From the NCBI RefSeq assembly GCF_004664715.2, contig NC_051068.1, positions 14,458,798-14,522,797 on the forward strand: a DNA stretch of 64,000 bases, in the 5' to 3' direction. The translations under genes and the position numbers were made by a program. The notes under the pieces are model-generated. The model saw only the letters and a list, made by a program, of their open reading frames with translations, had not been told where the DNA came from and searched no databases. Positions 34,381 to 46,020 of this stretch are shown one piece after another (position 1 is the stretch's first letter; each line of letters opens with the position of its first letter). Origin of the DNA: Peromyscus leucopus (taxonomy: Eukaryota; Chordata; Mammalia; Rodentia; Cricetidae).

Positions 34381-34853
34381 CAAGAATCCCATCACTGGTG
34401 TGATTCTACATATGGATAAAGAGCAAGAATCCCATGGTTCGTGTGGTTCTACACATGGATAAAGAGCAAGAATCCCATGGTTGGTGTGATTCTACACATG
34501 GATAAAGAGCAAGAATCCCATGGTTGGTGTGATTCTACACATGGATAAAGAGCAAGAATCCCATGGTTCGTGTGATTCTACACATGGATAAAGAGCAAGA
34601 ATCCCATGGTTGGTGTGATTCTACACATGGATAAAGAGCAAGAATCCCATGGTTGGTGTGATTCTACACATGGATAAAGAACAAGAATCCCATGGTTGGT
34701 GTGATTCTACACATGGATAAAGAGCAAGAATCCCATGGTTAGTATTAATCTACACATGGATAAAGAACAAGAATCCCATGGTTGGTGTGATTCTACATAT
34801 GGATAAAGAGCAAGAATCCCATGGTTGGTATGATTCTACATGTGGATAAACAG
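34381..34853 (+). repeat. 43-bp minisatellite, 11 copies
   Basis: Eleven head-to-tail units, each exactly 43 bases, starting at 34381, 34424, 34467 and so on to 34811. Each begins 'caagaatccc' and contains 'gtgtgattctacacatgg' and 'ataaagag'. Units 2-8 are nearly identical; unit 1 ('atcactgg'), unit 9 ('ttagtattaatct') and unit 11 ('ttggtatgattctacatgtg') are more diverged. 43 is not a multiple of three and no frame stays open across it. Confidence 0.99.
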
Positions 34854-34912
34854 CAATCTGTATTCAAGACCCAGAAAGCTCTGGGCATGCCTTTATATAA
34901 AGTTTCCATTGT

Positions 34913-34952
34913 ATTTCCTTGAAACCCACAACACAATAGGTTTCAAGGAAAT
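34913..34952. other. 14-bp inverted repeat (stem-loop)
   Basis: Left arm 34913-34926 (atttccttgaaacc) and right arm 34939-34952 (ggtttcaaggaaat) are perfect reverse complements separated by 12 bases. It lies 60 bases downstream of the 43-bp array. Confidence 0.85.
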
Positions 34953-35505
34953 GGTAACTTCCTTGATAAGACAGGCTGTCTCATGGAGCCTGGTGCTCAC
35001 AGCACTGGGACTCCAGGTGTGCTGGGCCTGGTAACTTATTATTAAACATATTGTGTTTGGATCAATAGCTAGGTAGTGGTTAAATATAAATTACTATTTA
35101 AAATCGGTTAAATAAAAGTATGTCTGTTTTAACCTTCCCCATGTACAAGCATAAATATTTGGTAGCATTAGATTTACATTAAAGCTGTTGGAGTATCACA
35201 TATATTAGTATAGAAAATGAGACTGGAAGGTTTGTTATTATGATTTTCTTGCATGGAAATCTCTAAAAGTCTCATTGCTTTCAAATTATCAATGATCTAC
35301 ATGCTCTGGGAACAAACAGCCGTGGCACGGCGGGGGGAGGGGCTTAGAAGGGGATACTTCCACCTTTTGCTGCTCAGACTCTTGCTTCTGTCTTACTTCA
35401 TTCATCTTAACACTTCAACAACTATTTCTCCTGTGTGTGATCTGGCCACTTTCGCACACGAAATAAGCCAATGCTAATGCCTTCACTTAAGATTTAGTAT
35501 CAGCA
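34953..35505. other. no gene seen
   Basis: AT-rich single-copy sequence. Confidence 0.5.
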
Positions 35506-35507
35506 TC

Positions 35508-35726
35508 TGTAAGGCGGCTCAGTCTACTCAGTAAAGTGCTTGTCTTGCAAGCGTGAGGACTAGAGTTTGAATCCCCAACACCCACGAAAGATAGATAGAT
35601 GGCTGTGGCCCAGCACACCTGGAGTCCCAGCGCTGTGAGCACCAGGCTCTATGAGACAGCCTATCTTAACAAAATAAAGTGGAGCAAGATGGAGGAAGAC
35701 CTCTGGCATCTACATGTGGGTGTTCA

Positions 35727-35728
<2 letters not shown>
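35508..35728 (+). mobile_element. B4-type SINE
   Basis: 'gtaaggcggctcagtctact', 'tcttgcaagcgtgaggacta', 'tttgaatccccaacacccac', 'ggagtcccagcgctgtgagc' and 'gcaagatggaggaagacctc' follow the sense B4 order. Confidence 0.7.
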
Positions 35729-35791
<63 letters not shown>

Positions 35792-35806
35792 CAGAGACAG
35801 ACACAG
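35729..35806 (+). repeat. (TG)12(GA)10(CAGAGA)5 compound microsatellite
   Basis: TG to 35752, GA to about 35772, then five CAGAGA units to about 35806. It grew from the tail of the SINE before it. Confidence 0.95.
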
Positions 35807-36275
35807 AAAAACTTAATCAGATGGGTATGCCTTTAGTTGAAAAACAACAAGTACATTTTTAAATTACTCTTGCAAAAAGACAGCAAGAGAGGGGAAACGC
35901 TCCTCCCCGTTGGCATGCTGATATGTTTTCATTTGAATAAAGAATATTGTCCCTTGACAAATAGGTCTGACTCTTCTGTGTCTCTGTGTTTGCATGTATC
36001 AGTCAAAAGGCACTGGAGTTGACATGCCTGTGTTCATGACCAGCATGGATGGTGTCAAACCATGGCTACAAGGCTCCTGGGTCGTTAGGTTCTTCGTCCC
36101 CGGTTTTTTCTCACGTGTGTGGTTACTTACTGCTTACAGGTGACAGGCTTTATGATAAGCTGTTTCGATCATGATGCCCCCCTTCACCTTTCTACCTCCA
36201 CAAAGTCAATTCACTCCCATTCTAATATGCCTTATTCCTTTTTTTTTTCTTTGAAATTTTGGAGATTTTAATTGT
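35807..36275. other. no gene seen
   Basis: Single-copy sequence; T10 run near 36240. Confidence 0.5.
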
Positions 36276-36276
36276 G

Positions 36277-36365
36277 TTTATTTATTTATTTATTTATTTG
36301 GTGCTGGAGTTGAACTTAGGCAAGCATGTTAAACTTCTGTCCTCTCTCTGAGATGCACCCCAGCA
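36277..36365 (-). mobile_element. ID-like SINE, antisense, with (TTTA)6 tail
   Basis: (TTTA)n at 36277-36299 is the complement of an A-rich tail; then 'ggtgctggagttgaacttag', 'gcaagcatgttaaacttctg' and 'gagatgcaccccagc' give an antisense ID head. Confidence 0.66.
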
Positions 36366-36420
36366 AGACTTAGACATTGTTTTGTTAGTTTGTTTTTTAA
36401 AGGTACATTTTGACAGTGGA

Positions 36421-36800
36421 CATGCTAACGTGGACAGGAAAAAGACTCATGAGACCTCAACCCTGCACAAAAAACTACAGACCACCGAGGGAAGCTGGGG
36501 GTGGGAGAAGTGCTCTTCCCCAGAAAAGCACACACCAATTGGTCATCCAGTACCAAATGGCCAGCCTTGAAATTTTACATACAAGTAACATTATGTGGAC
36601 TGAACAGGTTGTATTTAGGAATATGTATGTATTTACATATATATGTACATGCATACAATAGACAGTGAAAAAAGAGGCCATGAATTTGAAGGAGAATGGA
36701 GAAGGGTATATTTGAGAGTTTGTAGGGAGAAAAAGGAAAGGAGAAATTGTAATTTATAAAAAGGCAAAGGAAACATGAATAAAGTTGTATTTTGGATTAA
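36421..36800 (+). mobile_element. L1 (Lx-type) 3' UTR, sense
   Basis: 'actcatgagacctcaaccct', 'gcacacaccaattggtcatc', 'ggactgaacaggttgtattt', 'agaggccatgaatttgaagg' and an A-rich end. 5' truncated; the small frames are not coding. Confidence 0.76.
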
Positions 36801-38164
36801 TAAAATTTTCTAGGTTAAATTTTAAAAGTCTGTAGAATAGCATAGATACTTTTTTTTTTGCTGATCTCTGGCACCAAGAAATATTAGAGAATTATAAAAC
36901 TTAGCCTTCACTATGACTTGCTTCTGTCCTCTCAGCTGTAGGGAATGAAACAAGAAGTCCCTGAGCTATGCTCCTTGTCTACAGTTACAGTTCACAGGAC
37001 CAGAGAGTGTGCTCCTTGTTATGGTGGTAGAGAACTTACTACGTGTTGGCTGCTGAGAAGCATAGTAGATCCAAAGTTCTGAAGGATCCAGACCATATGT
37101 GCACCTCATAAGAAATCTGTAGGATGGCAAAGTAGGAAAACAGGCAGAAGTAACTGAATTGTAAAGAGGTTTCCATCACAAGGATGAGCCAGGTAGGAGC
37201 ATCCCAGGCTTGGACATCTTGAATTCCTTCTTCTCCAGATTATCTCTACCCTGTGAGGGCTTGGCCCCATGGAAACAGGGACCTTGAGTATCTTCTGGCA
37301 TCTCTGCATGCTGGTGAAGTGTGAGGTGCCCAGTAAGTGCTCAGTAACTGAACAACAAATGCCCTCCCATAGGAGAGCACTGCCTCCCCATAGAGGATTC
37401 TCCTCCCGCCAGTGACTGTGATGTCTGAAATTCATTCCCAGTCGTGTTTAAAAGCATTCCTGGCTTATACCACTAAATAGGCTTCCTTCTTGGATATATT
37501 TAAGCAACAAGCTATTGCTCTCAGGTTTGTGTGTCCATCTAAAGTGTGTGTTTTGCAAACTATGAATTTTAGAGAATTCAAACTTAAAATACTTCTGGAA
37601 TGTATGACACATACGTGATGTAATTAGAAACATAGGAAGTTTTCATAATAGCAATTGAGAAAAAAGAAATTCCATGAGTTTTCTTGGTGCATCATTTGAC
37701 TTCAAGGATACAAGTACTACTAAATCATCAGACATACATGCTCATAGCTAAAGAGCTTGAGATTTCCAATAAGAAGCACAGACATTAGTATTATATGTGA
37801 CCCTCCAAATATCCCAGTGCTTACTTATTATTAGTTTTAAAGGGCAAGATAAGGTGCTGTGTGTAGGCCATGGAAAAGGAGCCGGGAAGTCTTCAAAGGC
37901 AGGAGATCCATTTGTGTCTCTATGTAAAACAGACGAAGAGCAGAGGGAACGCATTCTCCACCCACCTCCCTGCAAGGTGTTCAAACCGTTCCTGTGATCT
38001 CTTCCTTAGGAGTGTATTGGTATAATATACTTGTTAACTTTGTTTAGAAATACGAAAGTCACCCACTTACTGTTGTGTTCATACTGAAGAATACGAAGAG
38101 AATTTTGTAGGAAGAAAAGTAGAAAAACACTAAAAGCTGGTGGGTTTAAGTAGTATATTATTTA
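36801..38164. other. single-copy DNA, no gene seen
   Basis: The 109-codon minus frame (37106-37435) has no recognisable domain. 37290-37370 carries a phrase ('gtaagtgctcagtaactg') reminiscent of ancient L2/MIR tails, too short to call. Confidence 0.5.
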
Positions 38165-38910
38165 TATGAAAGAGATATCTTGACAGAGTGAGCCATTATG
38201 GGGTTAGGGAGAAATCTGGTGCTAGGGAAATTCCCAGGAACCCACAAGGATGTCCCCAGCTAAGACTCATAGCAATGGTGGAGAGGGTGCCTGAACTAGC
38301 CTTCCCCTGTACTCAGACAGGTGACTACCCTAATTGTCATCATAGAACCTACATCCAGCAACTGATGGAAGCAGATGCAGAGACCCACAGCCAAGCACTT
38401 GGCCAAACTCCTGGCGTTCAGTTGAAGAGAGGGAGGAGGGACTTTAAGAGCAACGGGGGACAAGATCATGATGGGAAAAACCACAGAGACAGCTGACCTG
38501 GGCTAGTGGAAGCTCATGGACTCTGGAATGACAGCTGGGGAGTCTGCATGGGACTGCACTAGGCCCCTTGAATGAGGGTGACAGATGTGTGGCTTGGTCT
38601 GTTTGTGAGTCCCTGGGCAATAGGACCAGGACTCATATCAAGTACAAGAACTGGCTTTTTTAGAGTCTATTCCCTATGGTGCCATGCCTTACACAGCCTT
38701 GATGCCGGGGGGAGGGGCTTGGTCCTGCCCCAACTTGGTATGCCAGCCTATGTTGAATACCCAAGGGAGGCCTTACCCTCTATGAGGAGTGGAAGGGAGT
38801 GGAATGGGAGAGTCTGGGGGGGGGGCGAGAGAGGGGAGGAAGGGAGAACAGTGGGTGGTATGTAAAATGAAAAAAACTTTAAATAAACAAGTAAGCCTTG
38901 AAAAGAAAAA
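38165..38910 (+). mobile_element. L1 3' UTR (cricetid type), sense
   Basis: 'ggttagggagaaatctggtg', 'agacccacagccaagcactt', 'gaccaggactcatatcaagt', G-rich 'gtctggggggggggcgagag' and an A-rich tail. Longest copy of this 3' UTR here; collinear with 4716-5155 from 'gatcatgatggg' on. No ORF2. Confidence 0.88.
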
Positions 38911-40139
38911 GAAAATATGTAGACAATGCTCTTTAAAGTTTTTGGATAATATTTAATAGCAAAGTGGCCTTCATGTTTAACAAACATCCTCTGGGTTATA
39001 AGATGTGGACACTAGAGAATGTAGTATACTGCACTGACAGTTGTTATATCTAATATGTAGATTGATAGAAATAAAAATATTTGTGTTACCTTTATCCAGA
39101 TAAGAGAGATGTTATTAATGGAAACTTAGAGAAATTTGGGTAATTTGGATAATTATAATAACTACTGTTGTTTCTATATTGTATCTATTTGAATATCATA
39201 TGTATATATTAATTTAACTATGGGAATTTCACATTTAGTTATGCATAGAAAATCTAAAAGAATGCATTTAAAAGTATAGATATTAAAACCTCAGGATAAT
39301 AACATTTATGCAACATTTTATTCTGAGAAATCTACATTTTAGGAAGTATTTAAGAACTGTTCAATGATGCTGTCCTGTGGAATGCTCCCTAGTTTGGGGG
39401 ATATTTTCATTATTAAATTGATAGATTAAAATCTACAAGTTTATTTGCACATGGACATCAGGAAAGTAGTCAAGTGCCATAAATTATGTAAGGAACTTTA
39501 GTCACTGTATACTTCAAAATATTCTACTGATAATTAGAAGGTTTTCTTGAAATAGCATCAGACTTAGTTTATTAATAAATTATATATTGTTGAAATTTGA
39601 AGTTAGGAAGCTTTCTAGTTCTATCAAAGATGACTGTTTTAAAAAAGAAAAAAAGGAAAAGAAGAAATAAACACACACCAGTGTAATATCAAAGTGAGTG
39701 CCCACATTGCAGAGTTTAGCATTTTAAAACATTCGGATTTGGTTTGTTACACAGGTTTTGAGATTTGCTAGTGAGCCAGCATAGTACACAAAAATTACAG
39801 GCAAAATGTACAATTTCTAACCTAATACTGCAGAAATCACTCTCTGGTGGGGTATAACCCAAAAAAGAACAACACAAGGTACAACTTCTGGCTACAAAAC
39901 AGAAATATAGTAAGTGTGCCTTGCATGGCCAAGTTTGAAGCCTTTTCCTGCATATGAGCAACGCATTTTGCATCTTTTTGGTGATTTTTTTTCCTCTAAG
40001 TATCTTTCAGTTTTAACAATCTGAGTTCAGCTTCCTAAGAAAGATGCCTGTTTCATCCGTTGCATCTAAGAGGCTAGAGAGTATGTTTAAACAGATATAT
40101 TTTTTTGTCTAACCTTGTCTGGAAGATATAGGAAAACTA
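38911..40139. other. AT-rich single-copy DNA, no gene seen
   Basis: About 1.2 kb with high A+T. The 85-codon minus frame (39716-39973) is Cys-rich, domain-free and unsupported. Confidence 0.5.
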
Positions 40140-40470
40140 ATCTGCCTTATTTACATATGGCACAATCTATCGAGTATTCAAGGGTCTGTCAGAAACAGGA
40201 ACCTTGTGCATTTCCATGGTAACCGATGGCATGCTGACAGTATCTGGCTTGTTGCAGCTTCGTCTAGGCAGGCCGGCAATTAATCAGCCATCTACATGCA
40301 CAAAATTCTTTGTGAGTGAATGGCAGTGCCTCTGTATGCTGTCTGTGCTTTTACAATTCCGTATTCCTGCCGGGCAAAGTACTTTTTTGTCTCTTCTATT
40401 CATTTTCCATAGCTCGCCAAAACGCACTAGCAAAGAGAGTGGGGGCTGGGAGAAGAAACACATCTACCTG
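40140..40470. promoter_or_regulatory. candidate conserved non-coding element
   Basis: Repeat-free block with an RFX-like half palindrome 'ccatggtaac' (40214-40224) and 'caattaatcag' (homeodomain-like) near 40277. Regulatory role is inference only. Confidence 0.2.
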
Positions 40471-41348
40471 TAATTTCAAAATGACATTATTTCTTGCCAG
40501 CCTCAAATATGCCAGGGTGTATTCCCTCCTTTTATTCTGCACCTCCTAGAGAGTTTTCTTTTTATCTTTCTTCCTCCTGGGTTTTCTTAGGTTGTGCTTG
40601 ATGGCCCTGTGTCTTGAGGTCCTTCATTGTCGTGTAAGTAGGACACACCTAGCAGAGCAGGTATGTGCAGGAACCATGGACAGGCTTGTGTCGTACAGCT
40701 GGGGGCTTTTTATATCCCACGTCGGCTTCTGTACTCTGAGCTACGTGGCTTTGTCTTTACTCCCATTTTGCAGACTGAGGTGCAGATAAATTGAACAATT
40801 GTTGCATTTGCATGATGAGCTCAGTCTGAAGGCACCAGGCTGTTGGCCACAGTCCTGAAACACACACTTGTTCCGCTCTGTGTGCAGTGTTTCAAGGTGT
40901 AGGAGTCAGTATGGCTTCATGCTTGGATCCAGATGTTTTCTCCCTCAGAAAGTAGGCTCGAGTGTTTCTCCATTCCGAGGCTTTCATTGTCTAGAAGCTG
41001 GGGAGAGAGTGGGCCGTACCCAGGCCTTAGGTGATTAGCAGAGATGTGGATTTGGATTTTGCCAGGAACTCTAACCAGGTCATGTCCAGGATTCTGCTTC
41101 TTTCTCTGTGAGATGAAGACAAGGGTTTAGTTGTCTTGAAGAGTCCACCTGGCATAGAGAATCTATGATTCTCCATTTTATTTTCTGAAATGTTACCTGG
41201 AATCGTCAAAAATAATGAGCAAGTAAAAATTAATAATCTATAATTTGTGCAGTCATTTGTCCTAGAGGGTTGACTGAAATTAGCAGATTTCCCTTTTGAA
41301 GGGGAAAAAGTAATCTTTGGCTTCTGAATGATCGACACATCTCTACAG
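40471..41348. other. no gene seen
   Basis: Single-copy; minus frame 41027-41353 (108 codons) lacks a domain. Confidence 0.5.
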
Positions 41349-41496
41349 GTCAAAATTCCTGAAGTCAGATTTGGACAGCTTCATTTCCCACCCATATTCA
41401 AGGGTAACATGTTCACCTTCAGATTTCAACTCAAGCAAATTGTCTACAGGAGAGGAGTCCATGGCCTAGCGTGTCAGTTTATGGATGGTTTCCCAG
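41349..41496 (+). other. candidate exon (unsupported)
   Basis: A 148-base stretch bounded by 'tctctacag' (acceptor-like) and 'cccag|gtgagt' (a strong donor match), open throughout in one plus-strand frame (VKIPEVRFGQLHFPP...MDGFPG). The upstream pyrimidine tract is weak. I do not recognise the peptide; chance co-occurrence is quite possible. Confidence 0.15.
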
Positions 41497-43039
41497 GTGA
41501 GTTCCCATGTTAAAGAGAGCAGCAGGCAATAAAAGTGTGTTTACAAAGTGGAGGGAAGAGAAGGGGGATGTATGTTGCTTTCTCTTAGTCATTTCATTAA
41601 TTAGGAACATGAATGTGCAAATCCACCTGTATGCTGCGGCCTTCCTGATGCATTCTTCACTCTGCTAAATTTACTATTCAGGGACGAATTCCTCATCGCA
41701 TGTTTTCTTTTGAAATTTACGATTTCCCTGTAAAGGTGAGACTCGGTTTGAACATGAGCCCTATTTCAATAGCATGGCAGCAGGCCCATCCTCAGACCTC
41801 TCACCACTCTACCCTCCTTCTTCACTTGCTCAGAGGACAACAGTGCTCTAACAACAACATCGAGTTGACAAAAGATGTATTTTATAAAAGTTTAATTTAA
41901 AAGTTGGTTTGTTATAGTGTCCTACTAATGGTTAATTTCCATTGTCAGATTTCAATATATATGCTTTTCAAATGTAAGTAAATATGAAATCATTGATGCA
42001 TGACCATTTTCTTTAAAAGCTTAAATAACCTTAAAGGATAACCTGAAAAGAAATAAAACAAGGCATCTGGAGAAGGTTTTGGAGAAATAAAAACAAACCT
42101 GGGTCTGGTGTCGCTGTCTTCCTGTTTTAAGTGCCTGTGGGAATGAGAGGCACACCTCCTAGCCCAGGCTGTCTGCTCCTCTGTGAGCAGGGCCCACAGT
42201 CTTCACCTTCTCTGGCTTACTGGTCTACCCACCCAGTATACATCGTCACCCACTTTACAACATCCGCTTTCTTGTGGAAATCTCATGAGTGTATTCCAAA
42301 TTAGAATAACGCTGTTCTTACAATTAAGCCCCCTTTTCTCCCCTAATTAAATTTCTTTTATTTCTACAGGAAGTATATCTGTCTTAGCACAGTAACTTAA
42401 TAGTATGTAGTCACTGCAATCTTGTTTGCAGTATTAGAAAAATCAACCTGAATGTTCTCTACCCAGACCAAGTGCTCCGCAGCTCCTTCTCCTCGGTCTC
42501 CTCGCCTGTCTTCTTTGTGTGGCTGTGGGCATCTTCTTTTTAAAGGAGAGTTTCCATTGCACCATCTGTCATACTTACTGTCCTCTGCTTGGTGGTGCTA
42601 ATGCCACTTTCCTGACAATAATCCAAGTGGTGGGGATATTCTCTATAATAGAAGTTTGATCCTTTGGTATCTAATTTTAATATGAAAACACTTGGATACA
42701 AATATTAATGGATAACTTTCACACATCACTCTGTATCACCTATGTTTCTCATTTCCAAGACTGTAAAGTAAAAACAACCATATTTAGTTAATAGCTTTGG
42801 TGTAATGAAATAAAATGTGTAATTTACATACTCAACAATGCCTTAAAAAGTATGAGAATTCTCAAGTGGTGAAATTCAGAGAAAAGACAGTGGAATGGGG
42901 TGGGGGATGGAAAGAAGGAAAGGGACGGGTGCCTGTATAATGGAAAGGACCCCCTGGGGACCATGGATGGGCATCAGAACAGAGGGACTAGCATGCAACA
43001 CCTGTGAATACACTAAAAATCATTAAAATAAATGCCTCC
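41497..43039. other. single-copy DNA, no gene seen
   Basis: No repeat recognised. 42890-42930 is G/A-rich. Confidence 0.5.
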
Positions 43040-43470
43040 CATGAGCTGGTGTGTGGCATGAAAATTAGATCTCAATTAAGGTCTGATTTTAAAATGAAAT
43101 CTAATATTAAAGCTTAGAATGTTTCGCCCTCAATTCCAGACTGACTTCTCTGACGCGGCCAGCCTAAGTCCCTCATGAGGCCTCGATGAGACTGATCTCA
43201 TTTGCAAATTGTGGGAAAATGAGGCTCTGCGGTCTGTTGCCCAGCTGTGCGAGTACACTTAACACCGCTGAACTGGGCACCTCCAAAAACCGAGAGAGCA
43301 CATTTTATGTTGTGTGGGGTTTGATCACAATTAAAAATAAGAGTGAGCAGTTTTTCCCTAGCGACAGCGCGGATGTTGGTGCTGTTTTCCTGAGTCCTTT
43401 CCTAGTCATTGTCCCTGATGCTGTTAGTGTCTCACAGTCCTTCATGCACTGCCAAAGTTGATAGAGTTAG
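43040..43470. promoter_or_regulatory. candidate conserved non-coding element
   Basis: Repeat-free block with a palindromic POU-like site 'atttgcaaat' (43200-43209), several 'caattaa' cores and scattered CpGs. A 91-codon plus frame (43186-43461) overlaps it but has no recognisable domain. Regulatory role is inference. Confidence 0.25.
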
Positions 43471-43674
43471 AAAACACTGGATTCGTAGAACTTGTATTCA
43501 ATCCACATATTCAGCCACTTTTGGCCTATGAAAATGGCAATTTCATATGATTCTAACTAGCACTTAGAAAAACATTATAACTGTAGTGCAGCCTGTCACT
43601 TGACTGTAGCTACGTCAGGATTCAGTGCAAAGCACCCCTCACTGGGGTTTTGCTTTTATTCTCATTTTCTATGT

Positions 43675-44000
43675 GTGTGCATTTAGCTGTACATGTATGT
43701 GTGCATTTGTGTGGCTATGGGATATGAGCACACATGTGGATATGCGTGCCAGTGTTAGGTGTTGTTTATCAGGTGCTGTACACGTTGTCTTTTAAGACAA
43801 GCTCTCTGTGAGACCTGGGGCTTATTGTTTAGGACAGGCTGGCCGGCCAGTGAAGCCCAGGGATCCGCCTGCCTGCCTCTCCTGTGCTGGAATTACAAGT
43901 GATTGCCTCCATACTCAGCTTTTAATGTGCATGCGGGGGATGAACTTGGTTGCTCGTGGTGTGCCGCAAGCATGGGCAGGGTCATCTCCTCAGCCATCTT
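43675..44000 (-). mobile_element. B4-type SINE, antisense
   Basis: TG-rich lead-in, 'aagacaagctctctgtgaga', 'ggacaggctggccggccagt', 'ggaattacaagtgattgcct' and 'gtcatctcctcagccatc' in antisense order. Confidence 0.72.
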
Positions 44001-45589
44001 TATCTTCTTGATGAATGTGTACTTGAGCGGCCAGTAGCAATCTTTCTGTTTGCCGAGACCTCTGGTTCTTCTATCCTGGGCTACGTCCCGTCACAGAAAA
44101 GGAAGGCAGAACTGAAGACCAGAACCATGGCTGGACTTACATGAGATACATTACCAAGCACAAAACCAAGGCTCCCCTCTGCTAATAACCCATGACTGTG
44201 TGGCTAACTGGGCTCTGTGTTTCCTGTAGACACATGTGCATTCCAGCTGCCCACCTCCTGCAGATCTCTCCACTCTGCATTCCTCAGCTAGTCAGTGCTA
44301 CCTCAGAGAATTTTTAGAAAAATCTAGAAAAATACAGAATGCTTCCCTCCATTCTGAGATGGCAAATGCTCAGCAAACCACCCTGGCAACATATTTACCA
44401 TTCTAGACTGTTTTGGCTCTGTGTTCCCATGCGTTATTGGCCCAGGAGGGAAATACAGTGTAAGGAATGTCCCCACGAGTTGAACATCACCCTCCTTCTT
44501 TCTTTAGACTACCCCTGCTCTCACTCCTTGCCATCATACCTTTCTGATCACAGACTTGATTTTAATTCTACGTGGACAGAGTGCAGCCTCCAGCATGAGA
44601 CCCTCACTCAGTAAATCCAGCATCCTGAGAACAGTGCCAGTCCCTACAGCCACTCACTGATGGATGACTTCGGTCACTCATTGTCCCGTGACAACTTAGA
44701 TCACCGTCCCTAAGCCTCAGCGTTCAGAACCCAGAATGAGCTGAGTAGCAGAAAGGACCCTTCATGTCACCACCGTTCTCCCAGTTTCTGTGAGGCTTGC
44801 CATCTGGCTGCTCTGGAGCCATAGCTGACTTTCCTTAGGAAAGGCTGCCTTTATGCTATGCTGAGTCCTTCCTCCTTTTAACCGAATGTCTTTTCACTCA
44901 GAAGTTCACAAGCGAGAAGGCAGTTGGTTTTATGTGATATCTTTACCTGACCACTTAGCCAAATAAAAGCCTGGCAACCATCTCTCTTTCCCCATAAATA
45001 GGGTTTTCTCAACCTGATGTTTCTATTCTAACTAGATTTTCTAACTAGAGTTTACCTAAACTCTGGATCCTTACATGTCCAGAGGATTAGAAAGGCAGCC
45101 CCTCAGGCCCAGTGAAATCTGCACTGGTTCAAACTTCATCCCCTGCGTATCTTCTGGTCCCTGATTCAGGAGCAGGGGAACCTTATGGGGAAAGTGAACT
45201 TCTTCCTCATAAATTTGAGAAAAATGTGTCAACTTCCAGAAAACAGCACATCACCTTCTACTGTACAATCAGAAAAATTGTCCCACCAATCACACAGTGA
45301 GTTCTTTCCACACAGGGCATAAGTGCAGTTCTTTCCTGGTCCTTAGAAGGATTGGCTTATTCTGTGTGAGATGTGTGGTTGTGGGAGTCGTCTCTGTCCT
45401 CATTGCTAGAGTTTAAGTTCCCTTAAAGCAAGGACACAATTGTGTAGCTGGAATGTAGCTCATGGTCTACATATAGCAATATGATGTGTACCAAAAGAGG
45501 GAGGTTGGTCAGGGGAGCCCTTCAGGAGAAATAACAAGGAGATATGCTTAAACTGTGGCTGTGTTTGACTTACAGATATGAAAGATACA
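44001..45589. other. single-copy DNA, no gene seen
   Basis: No recognisable repeat or supported exon; frames up to 91 codons (44339-44614) are domain-free. Confidence 0.5.
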
Positions 45590-46020
45590 TGTTTTGTTGT
45601 TCGAATCTTAGATGGTCCTATAATAAAAAACCCAGAGCCAGATATCAGGATGAAAGCTGAAAGATCAGAGAAGCAGAGCAGCCAGCCATTAATTCTTACC
45701 GCTACAAAATCCTCACTCTAAAGAGAGTGAGAACCTGTTTCCTCACACCTTATATACCTTTCTCTGCCCAGACACCACTTCTTGGGATTAAAGATATGTG
45801 TGCTTCCCAGTACTTGGATTAAAGGTGTATGTCATCACTGCCTGGCTCTGTTCCCAGTGTGTCCTTGAAATCACAGAGATCCAGATGGATCTCTGCCTCC
45901 TGAGTGACAGGATTAAGGGTGTGTGCCACCACTGCCTGGCCTCTATGTCTAATCTAGTGACTGGCTCTGTCCTCTGATCCTCAAGGCAAGCTTTATTAGG
46001 GTACACAAAATATCACCAAA
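45590..46020 (-). mobile_element. LTR-like rodent repeat with B1-like core, antisense
   Basis: On the minus strand it reads from 'ggtgatattttgtgtaccct', through two B1-like stretches ('ggcagtggtggcacacaccc', 'tgacatacacctttaatcca'), 'gcagagaaaggtatataagg', 'tctctgatctttcagctttc' to 'ggaccatctaagattcg'. The same order occurs on the plus strand at 51084-51567. TATA-like 'tatataagg' inside. Family name uncertain. Confidence 0.62.

Noticed and set aside
34381..34853. CRISPR-like array
   Set aside because: The 43-bp units abut directly with no variable spacers, in a mammalian genomic context; it is a minisatellite.
37290..37370. possible ancient L2/MIR tail
   Set aside because: Only one short phrase resembles the family; too little to call without an alignment.
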